Assembly (NCBI GenBank): GCA_022566235.1
Contig: JADFJI010000026.1
Location: forward strand, 1-12,621
Source of the DNA: Chloroflexota bacterium
GTDB taxonomy: Bacteria; Chloroflexota; Dehalococcoidia; Plut-88900
Reading direction: 5' to 3'
Length of the DNA stretch: 12,621 bases
Under the pieces are notes generated by a model. The model saw nothing but the letters and a program-made list of their open reading frames with translations, was not told the origin of the DNA and did no database searches. A program made the position numbers and the translations under genes. Each line of letters begins with the position of its first letter. The stretch's first letter is position 1. This document shows, piece after piece, positions 12,611 to 12,621 of this stretch.

Positions 12611-12621
12611 CTCCCCTTTTC

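Overview
This is a GC-rich bacterial window with ten coding regions: one truncated at the left edge and nine apparently intact. Two intergenic zones are full of short palindromic repeats. Gene content is ordinary bacterial (CinA, IscS/IscU, M50 site-2 protease, MMPL exporter, Zn-dependent alcohol dehydrogenase, DAO-type flavoprotein). The frequent AGG and ATA codons, the large flavoprotein and the dispersed TCCCGATACTCGGGA and CCTGAGCTTGTCGAAGG-like repeats suggest Chloroflexota, perhaps a Dehalococcoidia/SAR202-like lineage. That assignment is inferred from style and has not been tested by phylogeny.

Layout, left to right. (1) Bases 3-197 are the 3' end of a plus-strand gene whose tail resembles a carboxypeptidase-regulatory-like domain. 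(2) A near-consensus promoter at 341-368, with a putative operator over the start point, drives a plus-strand operon: TetR regulator, small membrane methyltransferase of the ICMT/PEMT type, and MMPL/RND-type exporter. This looks like a self-regulated efflux or lipid-export module. (3) Bases 4006-4382 are non-coding, with a compound hairpin and the first copy of an intergenic repeat (family A). (4) cinA and a Zn-dependent alcohol dehydrogenase follow on the minus strand. (5) Divergent from cinA, on the plus strand, are an M50 protease with a shortened CBS region, a cysteine desulfurase and an IscU-type scaffold. The last two overlap by 4 bp. (6) Bases 9595-10375 are non-coding and built of nested repeats. 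(7) A DAO-family FAD oxidoreductase on the minus strand is divergent from a plus-strand SAM-methyltransferase-like gene. (8) The right end holds an inverted third copy of family A.

Two observations stand out. First, a 15-bp palindrome, TCCCGATACTCGGGA (one copy with a single change), occurs five times in the intergenic zones. Each copy is flanked by a 4-bp direct repeat, CTTG in four copies and CCTG in one. Related sites in the same window lack it, so it looks like a 19-bp insertion unit that lands inside other palindromic repeats. Second, the IscU homologue keeps two of the three cluster-ligand cysteines but has Ala at the third (KTHA instead of KxHC), next to a normal-looking cysteine desulfurase.

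I saw no tRNA, rRNA, CRISPR array, transposase or phage gene.
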